Positions 1 to 9,531 of a DNA stretch of 64,000 nucleotides are shown here, piece by piece (the first letter of the stretch is position 1; the number at the start of each line of letters is the position of its first letter). The translations under genes were made by a program, and so were the position numbers. The DNA comes from RQOF01 sp964461135. Its GTDB lineage: Bacteria > Calditrichota > Calditrichia > RBG-13-44-9. Location: contig CAYWTB010000003.1 in assembly GCA_964461135.1 (NCBI GenBank), forward strand, positions 60,003-124,002, in the 5' to 3' direction. The notes beneath the pieces were generated by a model. It saw nothing but the letters and a program-made list of their open reading frames with translations. It ran no database searches and was not told where the DNA came from.

Positions 1-1
1 A

Positions 2-442
2 ATCGGGTTCGTATTTCAGACATTTAATCTGATTCCCCGTGCCGATGTGTTCCATAACGTTGAACTTCCCATGGTGTACAGTGGAATGTCTTCTTCCGGA
101 CGCAGAAAAATAGCGGAGGAAGCTATTGAACGGGTGGGATTAATAGACCGCATGAAACATAAACCCAGTGAATTATCGGGGGGACAACGCCAGCGTGTAG
201 CCATTGCCAGAGCCCTGGTAAATAACCCGTCTATTATTCTGGCAGATGAACCTACCGGTAATCTTGATACTACCATCGGGGAAGAAATTATGACCATTTT
301 TGATGACCTTCACCGTACGGGTAATACTATTATTCTGGTGACGCATGAAAATGATATTGCCATGCATGCGAATCGTATTATCAAATTGAAAGATGGCCTT
401 CTGGAAAGTGATATTTTAAATAATAAACATTATGCGGCCTAA
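2..442 (+). CDS. ABC transporter ATP-binding protein, LolD/MacB type (5' end outside the window)
   Basis: C-terminal ~146 residues of an ABC ATPase; the frame is open from base 2, so Walker A lies to the left of the window. Visible in order: Q-loop (GFVFQTFNLIPR), signature LSGGQRQRVAIARAL, Walker B ILADEPTGNLD, and the H-loop histidine in ILVTHEND. This signature set is typical of the MacB/LolD/FtsE branch that powers FtsX-fold permeases. It stops 17 bases before the first of two such permease genes, so the three genes very probably form one exporter operon. The substrate cannot be told; family members export lipoproteins, macrolides or peptides. Confidence 0.93.
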   Translation: MGFVFQTFNLIPRADVFHNVELPMVYSGMSSSGRRKIAEEAIERVGLIDRMKHKPSELSGGQRQRVAIARALVNNPSIILADEPTGNLDTTIGEEIMTIFDDLHRTGNTIILVTHENDIAMHANRIIKLKDGLLESDILNNKHYAA

Positions 443-459
443 TAAATTAAGTTGGACCC

Positions 460-1695
460 ATGAAATATATACATGAAATAACCGAATCGTTTCGTATCGC
501 CACCGAAGCGGTAAAGGCCAATAAAGTAAGGGGCATGCTTACTGCCCTTGGCATTATCATCGGTATTGTGGCGGTGGTGACCACCATGACGGCTGCCAAC
601 GGTCTGGGGAACCGGTTTAAGGAAAGTATCAGTGTTATCGGTACGGACGTCCTGTATGTTTCACGAACCCCGTGGGTTTTCAGTGGAAACTTTTTCCAAT
701 TTAGGAATCGTGAGGAACTGACATTAAAGGATAGTGAGAAGCTTGAAATACAATTAAAATCAGCCAAAGTAGTCAATCCCACCACCTCAACAAACCAGAA
801 TATTAAATACCGTTCCAAGGTACTGGAAAGTGTTAGTATCATTGGTACCACAGAGAAACAGGTACAGGCGTCTGCAGGTGCACCGGAATATGGACGCTTC
901 CTGATAGCCAATGATGTCCAGTATAAAAAGAATGTATGTGTCATAGGCAGCGAGATCAAGGATCACCTGTTTAAGGATGTGGATGCGGTAAATAAAAAGA
1001 TCAAGATTGGCCGCTATCATTTTCTGGTGGTTGGGGTTATGGAAAAGCAGGGAAGTGCCGGCTTTTTCGGTGGCCCTAATTTTGATCGGCGTATCTTTAT
1101 TCCCATTTCTTCGTTAATGAAAAATTATGGCGGTCGAAACCGGCATTTTGACATCGTAGTGAAGTCGCCCAGTCCGGAGGAGTTGGAAAATTTTGAATAT
1201 GCAGTAATTGGTGAAATGAGGAAAATCAGAAAACTGGCACCCACAGAGATAGACGATTTTTCCATAAATAAAATGGAAACACTGATGGCAGCATATAACA
1301 ACGTAATGGGAGTGGTGGTACTCATTGGTCTCATCATTACCAGTATTTCACTCTTTGTGGGGGGTATTGGAGTGATGAATATCATGTTTGTATCGGTTAC
1401 GGAGCGCACGCGGGAAATAGGTATTCGAAAAGCCATTGGCGCCAAGAAAAGAACAATACTCATTCAGTTTTTGCTGGAATCATCCTCAATTTGTATCCTG
1501 GGAGGAATTACCGGATTATTACTGGCTTTTGGAGTAACAGAAATTATCAATGCTTTTCTGTTGCCGGCCAGCATTTCATTGCCCATTGCCATGGCAGCTC
1601 TGGTCATTTCTTTTCTGGTGGGGATTTTTTCAGGCGTTATTCCGGCATACAGGGCGTCAAAATTGAATCCCATCGAAGCACTAAGGTACGAATAG
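460..1695 (+). CDS. MacB-like FtsX-fold ABC permease, first of two
   Basis: 411-residue inner-membrane permease. One N-terminal membrane helix (about residues 25-48, GMLTALGIIIGIVAVVTT) is followed by a periplasmic MacB_PCD-like domain of about 230 residues. The C-terminal FtsX region has three helices (about 283-310, 330-360, 370-400) and ends in the family tail RASKLNPIEALRYE. The loop motif ERTREIGIRKAIGAKKR after the second helix is the usual coupling element for the ATPase. Unlike E. coli MacB, the ATPase is a separate protein encoded just upstream. It ends in TAG 20 bases before a paralogous permease. Substrate unknown. Confidence 0.93.
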   Translation: MKYIHEITESFRIATEAVKANKVRGMLTALGIIIGIVAVVTTMTAANGLGNRFKESISVIGTDVLYVSRTPWVFSGNFFQFRNREELTLKDSEKLEIQLKSAKVVNPTTSTNQNIKYRSKVLESVSIIGTTEKQVQASAGAPEYGRFLIANDVQYKKNVCVIGSEIKDHLFKDVDAVNKKIKIGRYHFLVVGVMEKQGSAGFFGGPNFDRRIFIPISSLMKNYGGRNRHFDIVVKSPSPEELENFEYAVIGEMRKIRKLAPTEIDDFSINKMETLMAAYNNVMGVVVLIGLIITSISLFVGGIGVMNIMFVSVTERTREIGIRKAIGAKKRTILIQFLLESSSICILGGITGLLLAFGVTEIINAFLLPASISLPIAMAALVISFLVGIFSGVIPAYRASKLNPIEALRYE

Positions 1696-1715
1696 AAAAG
1701 AAAAGGGTATAATTC

Positions 1716-2963
1716 ATGCAGATCATAGAAGCAACCAAGATGGCGGTATCGGCGATTGCCAGCCATAAATTGAGATCATTTCTGACATTAATCGGCATAA
1801 TTGCGGGAGTGGCGTCAATTATTGCCGTTATGACCGGTATTTCCGTAATAAGAAGTTCAATTGAACGGGAATTAAGTGTACTGGGAACCACCACCTTTCA
1901 GGTACAGAAGTGGGCAGCCGGTGGGCCTATTAGTGAAGAAGAGGCTCGTAAGATTCAGAAAAGGAAACCTCTTACCGTAGAACATTCTAATGCCATCCGG
2001 GAAAAAGTAAAATCGGTGGATCTGGTGGGTGCCGAGTTGTGGAGTTATAATCACATTGCAAAATATAAAGGCCGCCAAACCAACCAGAATTTGATCATGT
2101 GTGGCGGAACACCCGAATATGCACCGAATAATACTCATTATATCGTACTCGGTCGGAATATCACTAACGAAGATTTAAAGGTGGAGCGGCGTGTGGTCGT
2201 AATCGGTAATGGAATTGCCAACGAACTTTTTCCCTGGATAGATCCCATTCAGAAAACTATCAAGATTGATGGGTATAGATTCACTGTTGTTGGTGTTTTT
2301 GAAGAAAAGAAATCATCTGTAATTGGAAATTATGATAACTATATTCTTATACCCATCACCACCAGTAACCGTATTTACGGAGAGCGGGATAACCGGGGCT
2401 TTGATCGCTCGGTAAATATTACGGTTAACGCCAAATCACAGCATCTGTTGAAGGATGCCATTGCTGAAGTGAGAGCCGTAATGCGTTATGAGCGACACCT
2501 GAAACCGGATGAAGAAGATGATTTTACTATATTTACCAATGACAGTCAGATAAAAGCGTTTAACCAAACCACTGCCGGAGTGCGGACAGCGGCCTTTGTG
2601 ATTGGTATTATTGCACTGGTGGTGGCTGGCATCGGTATTATGAACATCATGCTGGTGTCAGTTACCGAGCGTACCAAGGAAATAGGGGTGAGAAAATCTC
2701 TGGGTGCCAAGCGCCGGAACATTTTAATGCAGTTTTTGATGGAAGCCATCATTCTCTGTAATATTGGCGGTGCTCTGGGCGTTATCCTGGGATTTGCTTT
2801 GGGAAATATTGTGACCATATTTACCGGATTTGCTGTGAATGTTCCACTGAACTGGGCAATCGGGGGATTGCTTTTCTGTACCGCTGTAGGCCTCACCTTT
2901 GGTTTATGGCCGGCCATGGTAGCATCCAAGCTGGATCCGGTGGAAGCTCTCCGTTTCGAATAA
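1716..2963 (+). CDS. MacB-like FtsX-fold ABC permease, second of two
   Basis: 415 residues with the same architecture as the preceding gene: N-terminal helix (LRSFLTLIGIIAGVASIIAV), periplasmic domain, three C-terminal helices, coupling motif ERTKEIGVRKSLGAKRR and tail SKLDPVEALRFE. The two permeases are clearly paralogues but diverged in the periplasmic part, which fits a heterodimer driven by one ATPase, although two homodimers cannot be excluded. It is the last gene of the operon; a terminator-like hairpin follows 28 bases after the stop. No outer-membrane or adaptor partner is seen within the window. Confidence 0.93.
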   Translation: MQIIEATKMAVSAIASHKLRSFLTLIGIIAGVASIIAVMTGISVIRSSIERELSVLGTTTFQVQKWAAGGPISEEEARKIQKRKPLTVEHSNAIREKVKSVDLVGAELWSYNHIAKYKGRQTNQNLIMCGGTPEYAPNNTHYIVLGRNITNEDLKVERRVVVIGNGIANELFPWIDPIQKTIKIDGYRFTVVGVFEEKKSSVIGNYDNYILIPITTSNRIYGERDNRGFDRSVNITVNAKSQHLLKDAIAEVRAVMRYERHLKPDEEDDFTIFTNDSQIKAFNQTTAGVRTAAFVIGIIALVVAGIGIMNIMLVSVTERTKEIGVRKSLGAKRRNILMQFLMEAIILCNIGGALGVILGFALGNIVTIFTGFAVNVPLNWAIGGLLFCTAVGLTFGLWPAMVASKLDPVEALRFE

Positions 2964-2991
2964 AAACTCTCTGATATTTTGGGTTGAGAGA

Positions 2992-3024
2992 GGGATGTAC
3001 CTGTCACTGGTATATCCCTTTTAT
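2992..3024 (+). terminator. Rho-independent terminator of the ABC exporter operon
   Basis: A 10 bp stem pairs gggatgtacc (2992-3001) with ggtatatccc (3009-3018), including one G-U pair, around a 7-base loop and runs into TTTTATCTTT. It lies just after the second permease stop and before the Nudix gene. Confidence 0.75.
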
Positions 3025-3113
3025 CTTTATAGCCCATAATTTTCTTTTCTTTCAGATTTTATTTCCATCCGCCACCTTTCTATATTATTTTTTATATTTT
3101 GAGGAAATAAAAT

Positions 3114-3791
3114 ATGACAGGTTCTTCTTATAAAAATATTTCATTTCGGGAGACGGTTGAGAAAATAAAGCTGATCCTGACTGATTTCCGTCCAAAACGA
3201 ATTGAGCTGGAAAATGCGAGGAATTCTGCCGTAATGATCCTCTTTTTAAATAAAGAGAATATTCCTCACATTGTTTTTACCAAACGAACAGACTGGGTAG
3301 AAACTCACAAGGGGCAGATTTCCTTTCCGGGCGGGGCAGAGGATACCACGGATGCCTCACTGCTTCAGACCGCGACACGGGAAACCTTTGAGGAAATCGG
3401 AATCCCCCCGGACGAAATAGAGGTTATTGGTCAACTGGATGATTTCTACACCATCACCAATTTTACAGTCTCACCCTTCGTGGGATACATTCCCAATGGG
3501 TTTCATTATGCCATTAATGAACGTGAAGTGGCCAGGATCCTGGAAGCACCTTTGTCCATTTTTCTTGATGATCAATTTTTTGAAGTGAAGAAGTGGGATC
3601 ATAAGGGGAGATTTTATGATGTCTATTTTTACCATTTTGATAATGATGTGATCTGGGGAGCCACCGCGTTTATCATCAATCATTTTATAGATATGGTTTT
3701 CCAGTATAATCCCGCACCTTTTCCGGTTCTGGGTGATCCCCGTAATGCCCACTATCTTCGCCAGAACAGGCAAAGGAAGAGTAAACTTTGA
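3114..3791 (+). CDS. Nudix hydrolase, CoA pyrophosphatase (NudL/CoAse) type
   Basis: 225 residues. The Nudix box is readable as PGGAEDTTDASLLQTATRET followed by FEEIGI, and it is preceded by THKGQISFPGG, the extended motif that marks the CoA-pyrophosphatase branch (UPF0035). Such enzymes cleave CoA or its derivatives to 3',5'-ADP and phosphopantetheine. The Glu residues of REtfEE bind the metal. The start at 3114 has GAGG about 12 bases upstream. It is convergent with the MFS gene, with only a few bases between the stops. Exact substrate is inferred from the family motif. Confidence 0.88.
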   Translation: MTGSSYKNISFRETVEKIKLILTDFRPKRIELENARNSAVMILFLNKENIPHIVFTKRTDWVETHKGQISFPGGAEDTTDASLLQTATRETFEEIGIPPDEIEVIGQLDDFYTITNFTVSPFVGYIPNGFHYAINEREVARILEAPLSIFLDDQFFEVKKWDHKGRFYDVYFYHFDNDVIWGATAFIINHFIDMVFQYNPAPFPVLGDPRNAHYLRQNRQRKSKL

Positions 3792-3794
3792 TAA

Positions 3795-4928
3795 TTATCG
3801 GGTGGTCTTTATTTTCTGCACAGCCAGAAGGGAAATCAGGCTCATTGCTGTTCCTGCAAAAAATGGGATACGATAATCCACCATCCACAGTAAACCACCA
3901 AGTGCGGGTATAAAGACCGCCGCAATATGATTAATGGTAAAACCCATGGCCATGCTGGGGGCAATATCCCCTTCATCGGCAATTTTTTGAAAATATGTCC
4001 GGATAGATATGGAAAAATTAAAAAAGATGTGGTCCAGGACATACAAAAGAGCTACCACCATTTTGGAATGGGTCAGGGCATAGGTCGTAAAAATAAAAAT
4101 CAGACTGAAATATTCGGTTGATAATACTTTTCTTTCTCCGAAACGGATAATGGCTCTCCCAATCCCCGGACTCAGGAAGTAATTGATAATATTATTTATC
4201 ACGAAGAGAATGGTAATTTCCTGGATAGTGAAGTTGAATTTTTTTACCAGCAGAAAGACAGCAAAGGCTACAAATATCTGACGGCGAGCTCCGGCCATAA
4301 AGGTTAGAAAGTAAAATAGCCAGTACTTTTTCCGAAAGATCATCTTTTTATGTTGTGGAATAATATCACGGCGGGTAGGATCCTGCAGCAAGCCCCAGAT
4401 ACCAAATGAAAGGATGAAAATTCCCATTATCAGAAACATGATGCGGTAGGAAAGAAAGCTGCTGACCAGCAGAATAAACAGTCCTACACCGATGTTGGAG
4501 GCAGCAGCCAGACTCCTCAGTTTTCCGAATACCCAGGGAGATGCGGTTTTCTCAAAGTATTGCAAAGTGAGTGACTGATTGGTGGTTTCAAAATAATGAA
4601 AACCAAAACTCATGATGAAAGTGGAAACCATAATGCCGGAATAGCTGGGAAAAAGTCCGGTACAACCTACCCCAACTCCCAGCATGAGTACAGAAACAGC
4701 AGACAGTTTGTGTTCCTTCATCACCAGGAGTATAAAAACCACCAAAAGAGATAAAAAACCGGGAATCTCCCTCACAGACTGGATAAACCCGATCTGGTCT
4801 CCCTGAAGATGGGCCACCTCAACTGCAAAATTATTTAGAAGTGTCCGCCATCCCTGGAGTCCCACATAAGATGCTATCGTAAGCAGGGCAAGAAATCGGT
4901 ACATACTTTGTTGTTTGACAGATTCCAT
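3795..4928 (-). CDS. MFS-type transporter
   Basis: 377-residue very hydrophobic protein with about 11-12 predicted membrane helices in two halves joined by a basic cytoplasmic loop (around residues 190-205, PTRRDIIPQHKKMIFRKKYW). This layout fits the major facilitator superfamily. No substrate-specific motif is recognised. The gene is divergent from the sodium:solute symporter gene, with 162 bases between the two starts. Confidence 0.8.
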   Translation of the reverse strand: MESVKQQSMYRFLALLTIASYVGLQGWRTLLNNFAVEVAHLQGDQIGFIQSVREIPGFLSLLVVFILLVMKEHKLSAVSVLMLGVGVGCTGLFPSYSGIMVSTFIMSFGFHYFETTNQSLTLQYFEKTASPWVFGKLRSLAAASNIGVGLFILLVSSFLSYRIMFLIMGIFILSFGIWGLLQDPTRRDIIPQHKKMIFRKKYWLFYFLTFMAGARRQIFVAFAVFLLVKKFNFTIQEITILFVINNIINYFLSPGIGRAIIRFGERKVLSTEYFSLIFIFTTYALTHSKMVVALLYVLDHIFFNFSISIRTYFQKIADEGDIAPSMAMGFTINHIAAVFIPALGGLLWMVDYRIPFFAGTAMSLISLLAVQKIKTTR

Positions 4929-5019
4929 CTATTCAAAAAGGTAATTTTTTAAAACCTTTGATGAAATCAAAAATTAAACTATCCCATCACTTCAACCAAT
5001 GATTTATAATCTTTCCCTG

Positions 5020-5048
5020 TTGACAATTTATGGTTTACTGTGTATTAT
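5020..5048 (+). promoter_or_regulatory. Sigma70-type promoter of the sodium:solute symporter gene
   Basis: Perfect -35 TTGACA (5020-5025), a 17-base spacer and -10 TATTAT (5043-5048). Transcription would start near 5055, about 36 bases before the start codon at 5091. Confidence 0.75.
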
Positions 5049-5090
5049 TTGTTCTGATAAATCTCAGCCTTGCCATGAAAAGGAGCGTCT

Positions 5091-6794
5091 ATGCACTGGT
5101 ATCTTTATCTTATACTGGCTTATCTGTTCATTTTGATGGGATTTAATTTCTACCGATCGTTTAAGGTTAAGACCCAGGATGAAATGATGGTGGCAGGACG
5201 CACTCTTTCCTTGCGGGTAATGGTGTTTACACTGATATGTACCTGGATTGGTTCGGGCACCTTCATTGCAGGTGCAGAATATGCGGCCAGAGCAGGCTGG
5301 TCCAGTCTCTGGCTGCCGGCCGGTGCCTGGGTCGGAATCATTATCATTTATTTTCTGGCGGAAAAAATCAGGACTTTCGGAAAATATACTATTGGGGATA
5401 TCCTGGAAGTACGATATGGTAAATTTGCCCGGTTTTTTGGTGCCCTGGCCTTGATTATCAGTTTTACAGCGATAGTCAGTTATCAATTCCGGGCTGGTGG
5501 ATATATCCTGAATGTGGTGAGCAAAGGGGTCATTACAGTAGAGCAGGGGCAGGCCATTACCGCTGCTTTTGTTATTCTGTTTACGGCCGCTGCCGGCATG
5601 ATGGCTGTTGCCTATACGGATTTGCCCAACGGAATCATTATTCTTACCGCCTCGATTCTGGCAGCGCCGGTAATGTATCACATTGCAGGCGGCTGGGAAG
5701 CCGCGGTTCATAATCTTCCGGCAGAACATTTTGCCGTTTTCAATAAAGATTTCGGAGTACATCCCCTGTTAAAAGCCGGTAGTTATTTTCTGGCCACCAT
5801 GTTCCTGCTGTTGGGTGTGCAGAGTATGTATCAGAAATTCTATAGTGCACGGACCCCCACAGATGCCAGGCAGGCCGTGGCCTTATGGGTGGTGGGCACC
5901 GTTGTGGTGGAAACCGTGGTAGTGGTGATCGCTATTTTTGCCGCCAGTTACTACTGGGAACCCATCCAGGACTTTGAAATTCTGACCAAACTAAAAAAGC
6001 AGATCACTGCACATGAAATCAGTATCAGTCAAGCGCAACCGACACTGGAAAGTATGATTGCCCGGGAATACATGAATGGTAATATTAATACCCAACAGAA
6101 AGATCAGATTGAAAGCAGTCTGCTGGTACCGGGTGGAATTCAAAGTGTGGAACAGATCGATGACATGATCAGGGAGAAAAGTATTGATCCTGCCTCCATT
6201 GTTCTTCAGGCGGCCCAAACCATTACCGAAAGGGGGGGAATTCTGATAATTATTGGAATACTCCTACTGGCGGCGGCGGTGGCAGTGGTCATTTCCACCG
6301 GGATGAATTATCTGCTGTCACCCACAACCAATATCATGCGGGATATATACCAGAAGTTCATCAATCCTGATGCATCTCAACGCTCGATGGTGGTTATCCA
6401 GAAAGTTATGATTGTAATCCTAGGTCTTATTGCTTTTTATTTGGCCACTAACTTAACCTCGGTTCTGGAAATGAGTTATTTTGCCTACACCATTTACGGC
6501 GTATCAATCACTCCGGCTCTGCTGGCGGCACTGGCCTGGAAACGGGCAACGAAGCTGGGCGGGCTGGTATCCATCGTAGGTGGTGCGTTAATTACCATCT
6601 TCCTTAAAATAGCTGGTTATATCTGGCCGTCAATCATGGTACCCATGGGTGATCCCAACGGAGATCCGTGGGGAATACCGCTAATTTATCCGGCGCTTCT
6701 GTTCTCAATTATCAGCCTTATTGTCTTCAGCTACCTCACCAAACCTCCTTCTGCAGAGGAATTAAAAGAACTTTTTCCCGGGAAGAGCAGCTAA
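5091..6794 (+). CDS. Sodium:solute symporter (SSS family)
   Basis: 567-residue integral membrane protein of the SSS family, which couples substrate uptake to Na+. It opens with the usual short helix and a family-typical early region (TWIGSGTFIAGAEYAARAGW). Later it has the conserved segment STGMNYLLSPTTNIMRDIYQ. About 12-13 helices are expected. A charged, largely helical insert of about 85 residues (roughly 290-375) sits in the loop before the helix starting GGILIIIGIL and is longer than in common members. The start is supported by AAGGAG 7-8 bases upstream and by the promoter at 5020. The substrate cannot be assigned. Confidence 0.9.
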   Translation: MHWYLYLILAYLFILMGFNFYRSFKVKTQDEMMVAGRTLSLRVMVFTLICTWIGSGTFIAGAEYAARAGWSSLWLPAGAWVGIIIIYFLAEKIRTFGKYTIGDILEVRYGKFARFFGALALIISFTAIVSYQFRAGGYILNVVSKGVITVEQGQAITAAFVILFTAAAGMMAVAYTDLPNGIIILTASILAAPVMYHIAGGWEAAVHNLPAEHFAVFNKDFGVHPLLKAGSYFLATMFLLLGVQSMYQKFYSARTPTDARQAVALWVVGTVVVETVVVVIAIFAASYYWEPIQDFEILTKLKKQITAHEISISQAQPTLESMIAREYMNGNINTQQKDQIESSLLVPGGIQSVEQIDDMIREKSIDPASIVLQAAQTITERGGILIIIGILLLAAAVAVVISTGMNYLLSPTTNIMRDIYQKFINPDASQRSMVVIQKVMIVILGLIAFYLATNLTSVLEMSYFAYTIYGVSITPALLAALAWKRATKLGGLVSIVGGALITIFLKIAGYIWPSIMVPMGDPNGDPWGIPLIYPALLFSIISLIVFSYLTKPPSAEELKELFPGKSS

Positions 6795-7039
6795 TAATTA
6801 TGGGTAAGATAAGGAGAAACAGAAGTTTAATGAATTGCGGCTGAAATTTCGTCTATCTGTTTTTATTTCATTTGTTTTATTTGTAAATTCTTTTAGTTCT
6901 TTAGGTCTATTAACATTTTCAATACCTCTCTCCGGCAAGTATTATCATTAAATTCGGATAAATTTTAGCGGTGTTATGTACAACGCCGGCATGTGAGGGT
7001 TAGTACATGTGAATTGATAAGCAGGATCTCCGATAGAAT

Positions 7040-8107
7040 ATGATAAATCAGTTGGGAATTACACAGCTAGATAGTCTCTTACATTTTTCCGGAATGCATT
7101 TACTGATTTTTTCTTCAGACTGGAAACTGGTAGAATTGCACCCGAATCATCGTACATTTTTGGGATGGGATGAAGCTGATTTTCAGTCATTCCACTTCGA
7201 TCAGAATTTCCTCCAACCTAATTCACTTGAACTCCCCGAATTTCTGGGACATTTCCAACAAAAAAACTACCTTATTAGAAATTATTACTGGCGGGATGCC
7301 AATCGTCATGTAAACGGACCATTTGAAACATACTTCCGTCTGAAGAGAGACCGTGGACTGTTAAATATGGTTATGGCATTTATTAAAATAAATTCCCACT
7401 CTGAGAAACTGGAAATTCTTCCGCAGGAAAAACATAAGCTGTTTCTTGCTGAACCGTTGCCTGGTCTTATTCACAATGTATTCGGCCCCCTGGGCACTAT
7501 ATCCGGACGAATTGAACTCCTGAAAAATAAATATCCGCAATACCGGGAATTCGATGAGCTGCTTAAAATTACTCAACGTATACAGAAATCCCTGAAAAAT
7601 GTCAGTTATAAAATGACCAATGAACGGCAGTCACAACCTGTATTCATTGATCTCAATGAATTCCTGAAAGAGGAATTTATTTTTCTGCAGTCCGATCTGT
7701 TTTTTAAGCACCAGATTACACGCAATATCAAATTTAATCCTCATATTCCAAAGGGCAGAACGTTTTATTCTTCTTTAAGCGGAATTCTGAATGAATTCTA
7801 CTATTTTTTCCGCAAATTTATTTTTGATGATCAGGAATATCTTCTCCAGGCAGAGACATTTTCTGAAGATCAGAAGATCGGTTTTTATTTAAATTTTCTG
7901 GGAAATTTTCAAATACCGGCGGATGTGAATATCCGCTTTCCGTTTGACCTGCAGGGGGATGCCTACTGGATCGCCAGACAACAAATAGATGGCCTGGATA
8001 TCTCTTTTCTGGCCTATTGTATGACTAAAAATGAGGGTTTCATTGAGATTTCAGGTCGCAGGGATATGATGACCCTGCGTTTCCTTTTTCCCCCACATAT
8101 TAAATAA
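7040..8107 (+). CDS. PAS/DHp-like protein resembling a histidine kinase without a catalytic domain
   Basis: 355 residues. The first ~120 residues resemble a PAS sensor domain (LIFSSDWKLVELHPNHRTFLGW is PAS-like). Residues about 140-195 resemble a histidine-kinase dimerisation helix pair, with H145 in LIHNVFGPLGTISGRIELL. The last ~150 residues lie where an ATPase domain would be, but no N-box, G1 (DxGxG) or G2 (GxGxG) motif can be found. No signal peptide or membrane helix is seen, so it should be cytoplasmic. It stands alone between the symporter gene and the convergent murA. Role unknown; it may be a scaffold or pseudokinase. Confidence 0.6.
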   Translation: MINQLGITQLDSLLHFSGMHLLIFSSDWKLVELHPNHRTFLGWDEADFQSFHFDQNFLQPNSLELPEFLGHFQQKNYLIRNYYWRDANRHVNGPFETYFRLKRDRGLLNMVMAFIKINSHSEKLEILPQEKHKLFLAEPLPGLIHNVFGPLGTISGRIELLKNKYPQYREFDELLKITQRIQKSLKNVSYKMTNERQSQPVFIDLNEFLKEEFIFLQSDLFFKHQITRNIKFNPHIPKGRTFYSSLSGILNEFYYFFRKFIFDDQEYLLQAETFSEDQKIGFYLNFLGNFQIPADVNIRFPFDLQGDAYWIARQQIDGLDISFLAYCMTKNEGFIEISGRRDMMTLRFLFPPHIK

Positions 8108-8220
8108 TATATTTAATCTTTCAGATCTCAATCTTAATACAAATTTTTTTTCAAATATACCATTAGCCAGGTTATAACTCCAATTTCTGCTATTTGCGGT
8201 ATCAGGGAAGTCCGGGTTAT

Positions 8221-9489
8221 CTAGGAGGTCACTTCTCCCGAATCTTCACGTACGATATCCGCGCCCAGTTTCTGTAGTTTTATTTCAATTGTTTCGTACC
8301 CGCGATCTATATGATATACCCGTAATACATCACTTTTGCCCTGGGCGGCCAGTGCCGCCAGCACCAGGGAAGCAGATGCTCTCAGATCCGTACTCATGAC
8401 AGGTGCTCCGTTCAGTTTCTTAACCCCGGTGATAAATACTGAATTATTTTTCTGAACAATCTGTGCTCCCAGCCGGTTCAGTTCCGGCACATGCGTAAAT
8501 CGGTCCTGAAAAATGTTATCGGTAACGACGCTGCTTCCCCGGGCGATACTCATGAGGGCAATCCACTGGGCCTGCATATCGGTAGGAAAACCGGGATAAA
8601 CATCGGTAGTCACATTTACCGGCTGGATACCCTTTTCACTGCTGAGATGGATTTCATTTTCGCTTACCGATATGGTGGCTCCGGCTTCCTTCATTTTTTC
8701 CAGAATCTTCATGACGTGTCTGGGCTGACATTTTTTGAGATTTATATTTCCGGCGCTTATTAAGCCCCCGACGAGAAACGTTCCGGTTTCTATGCGATCG
8801 GGAATTACGGTGTAATCAGAGGGGTGCAGCCCTGGCACACCTTCAATCTGGATAATTTTAGAACCCAGCCCTTCAATGCGTGCGCCCATGGAGATTAAAA
8901 AATTGCCCAGATCTATAATTTCCGGTTCCGTAGCGGCGTTTTCCAGAGTGGTGGTTCCATCTGCCAGTACCGCAGCCATCATCACATTCCCAGTAGCACC
9001 CACACTGGAAACATCAAAATAAATATGAGTTCCTGTCAATTTAGTACCCCTAGCTACAATATAGCCTCCATCCAGATCCAGCCGGGCCCCCAGGCTTTGC
9101 ATACCTTTAATATGCAGATCCACTGGTCTGGGACCCCAGGCACATCCTCCCGGCAATGATACTCTAGCCTGTTTGAAGCGGGCCAGGAGGGGCCCCAATA
9201 CATATATGGATGCGCGCATGGTCTTCACCAGCTCATAGGGAGCTTCCGGAAAATCTGCCTGGGTTGTATCTATAACCAGAGTATGATTTTCAAATTCAAT
9301 TTTTGCTCCGATGATGCGCAAAAGATGAGCCATGGTCCGCACGTCCCGCAAACGGGGCACATTATTAATGATATATTTACCCGGTGAAAGCAGGGTAGCA
9401 ACCATGATAGGAAGGGCAGCGTTTTTTGATCCGCTTATTTCTATTTCACCCTTTAATGGTTTTCCACCATAGATTACAAATTTATCCAA
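8221..9489 (-). CDS. murA: UDP-N-acetylglucosamine 1-carboxyvinyltransferase
   Basis: 422 residues, the normal MurA length. It transfers enolpyruvate from PEP to UDP-GlcNAc, the first committed step of peptidoglycan synthesis in the cytoplasm. Visible are the N-terminal GSKNAALPIM (substrate lysine and asparagine) and the active-site loop PGGCAWGPRPVDLH with Cys116, the residue alkylated by fosfomycin. The repeated inside-out alpha/beta fold is evident from recurrent G-A-x-I/L segments. The start codon is TTG with AGGAAC a few bases upstream. It follows recN on the same strand by 42 bases and may be co-transcribed with it. Confidence 0.97.
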   Translation of the reverse strand: MDKFVIYGGKPLKGEIEISGSKNAALPIMVATLLSPGKYIINNVPRLRDVRTMAHLLRIIGAKIEFENHTLVIDTTQADFPEAPYELVKTMRASIYVLGPLLARFKQARVSLPGGCAWGPRPVDLHIKGMQSLGARLDLDGGYIVARGTKLTGTHIYFDVSSVGATGNVMMAAVLADGTTTLENAATEPEIIDLGNFLISMGARIEGLGSKIIQIEGVPGLHPSDYTVIPDRIETGTFLVGGLISAGNINLKKCQPRHVMKILEKMKEAGATISVSENEIHLSSEKGIQPVNVTTDVYPGFPTDMQAQWIALMSIARGSSVVTDNIFQDRFTHVPELNRLGAQIVQKNNSVFITGVKKLNGAPVMSTDLRASASLVLAALAAQGKSDVLRVYHIDRGYETIEIKLQKLGADIVREDSGEVTS

Positions 9490-9531
9490 AGGTCTTGTTC
9501 CTGTTTTATTATTAAATATTTCAGATTATTT

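Noticed and set aside
6976..7008. ATGTAC/GTACAT inverted repeat before the PAS-DHp gene as an operator or riboswitch
   Set aside because: Only six bases with a 21-base spacer, no known motif and no T-tract; may be chance.
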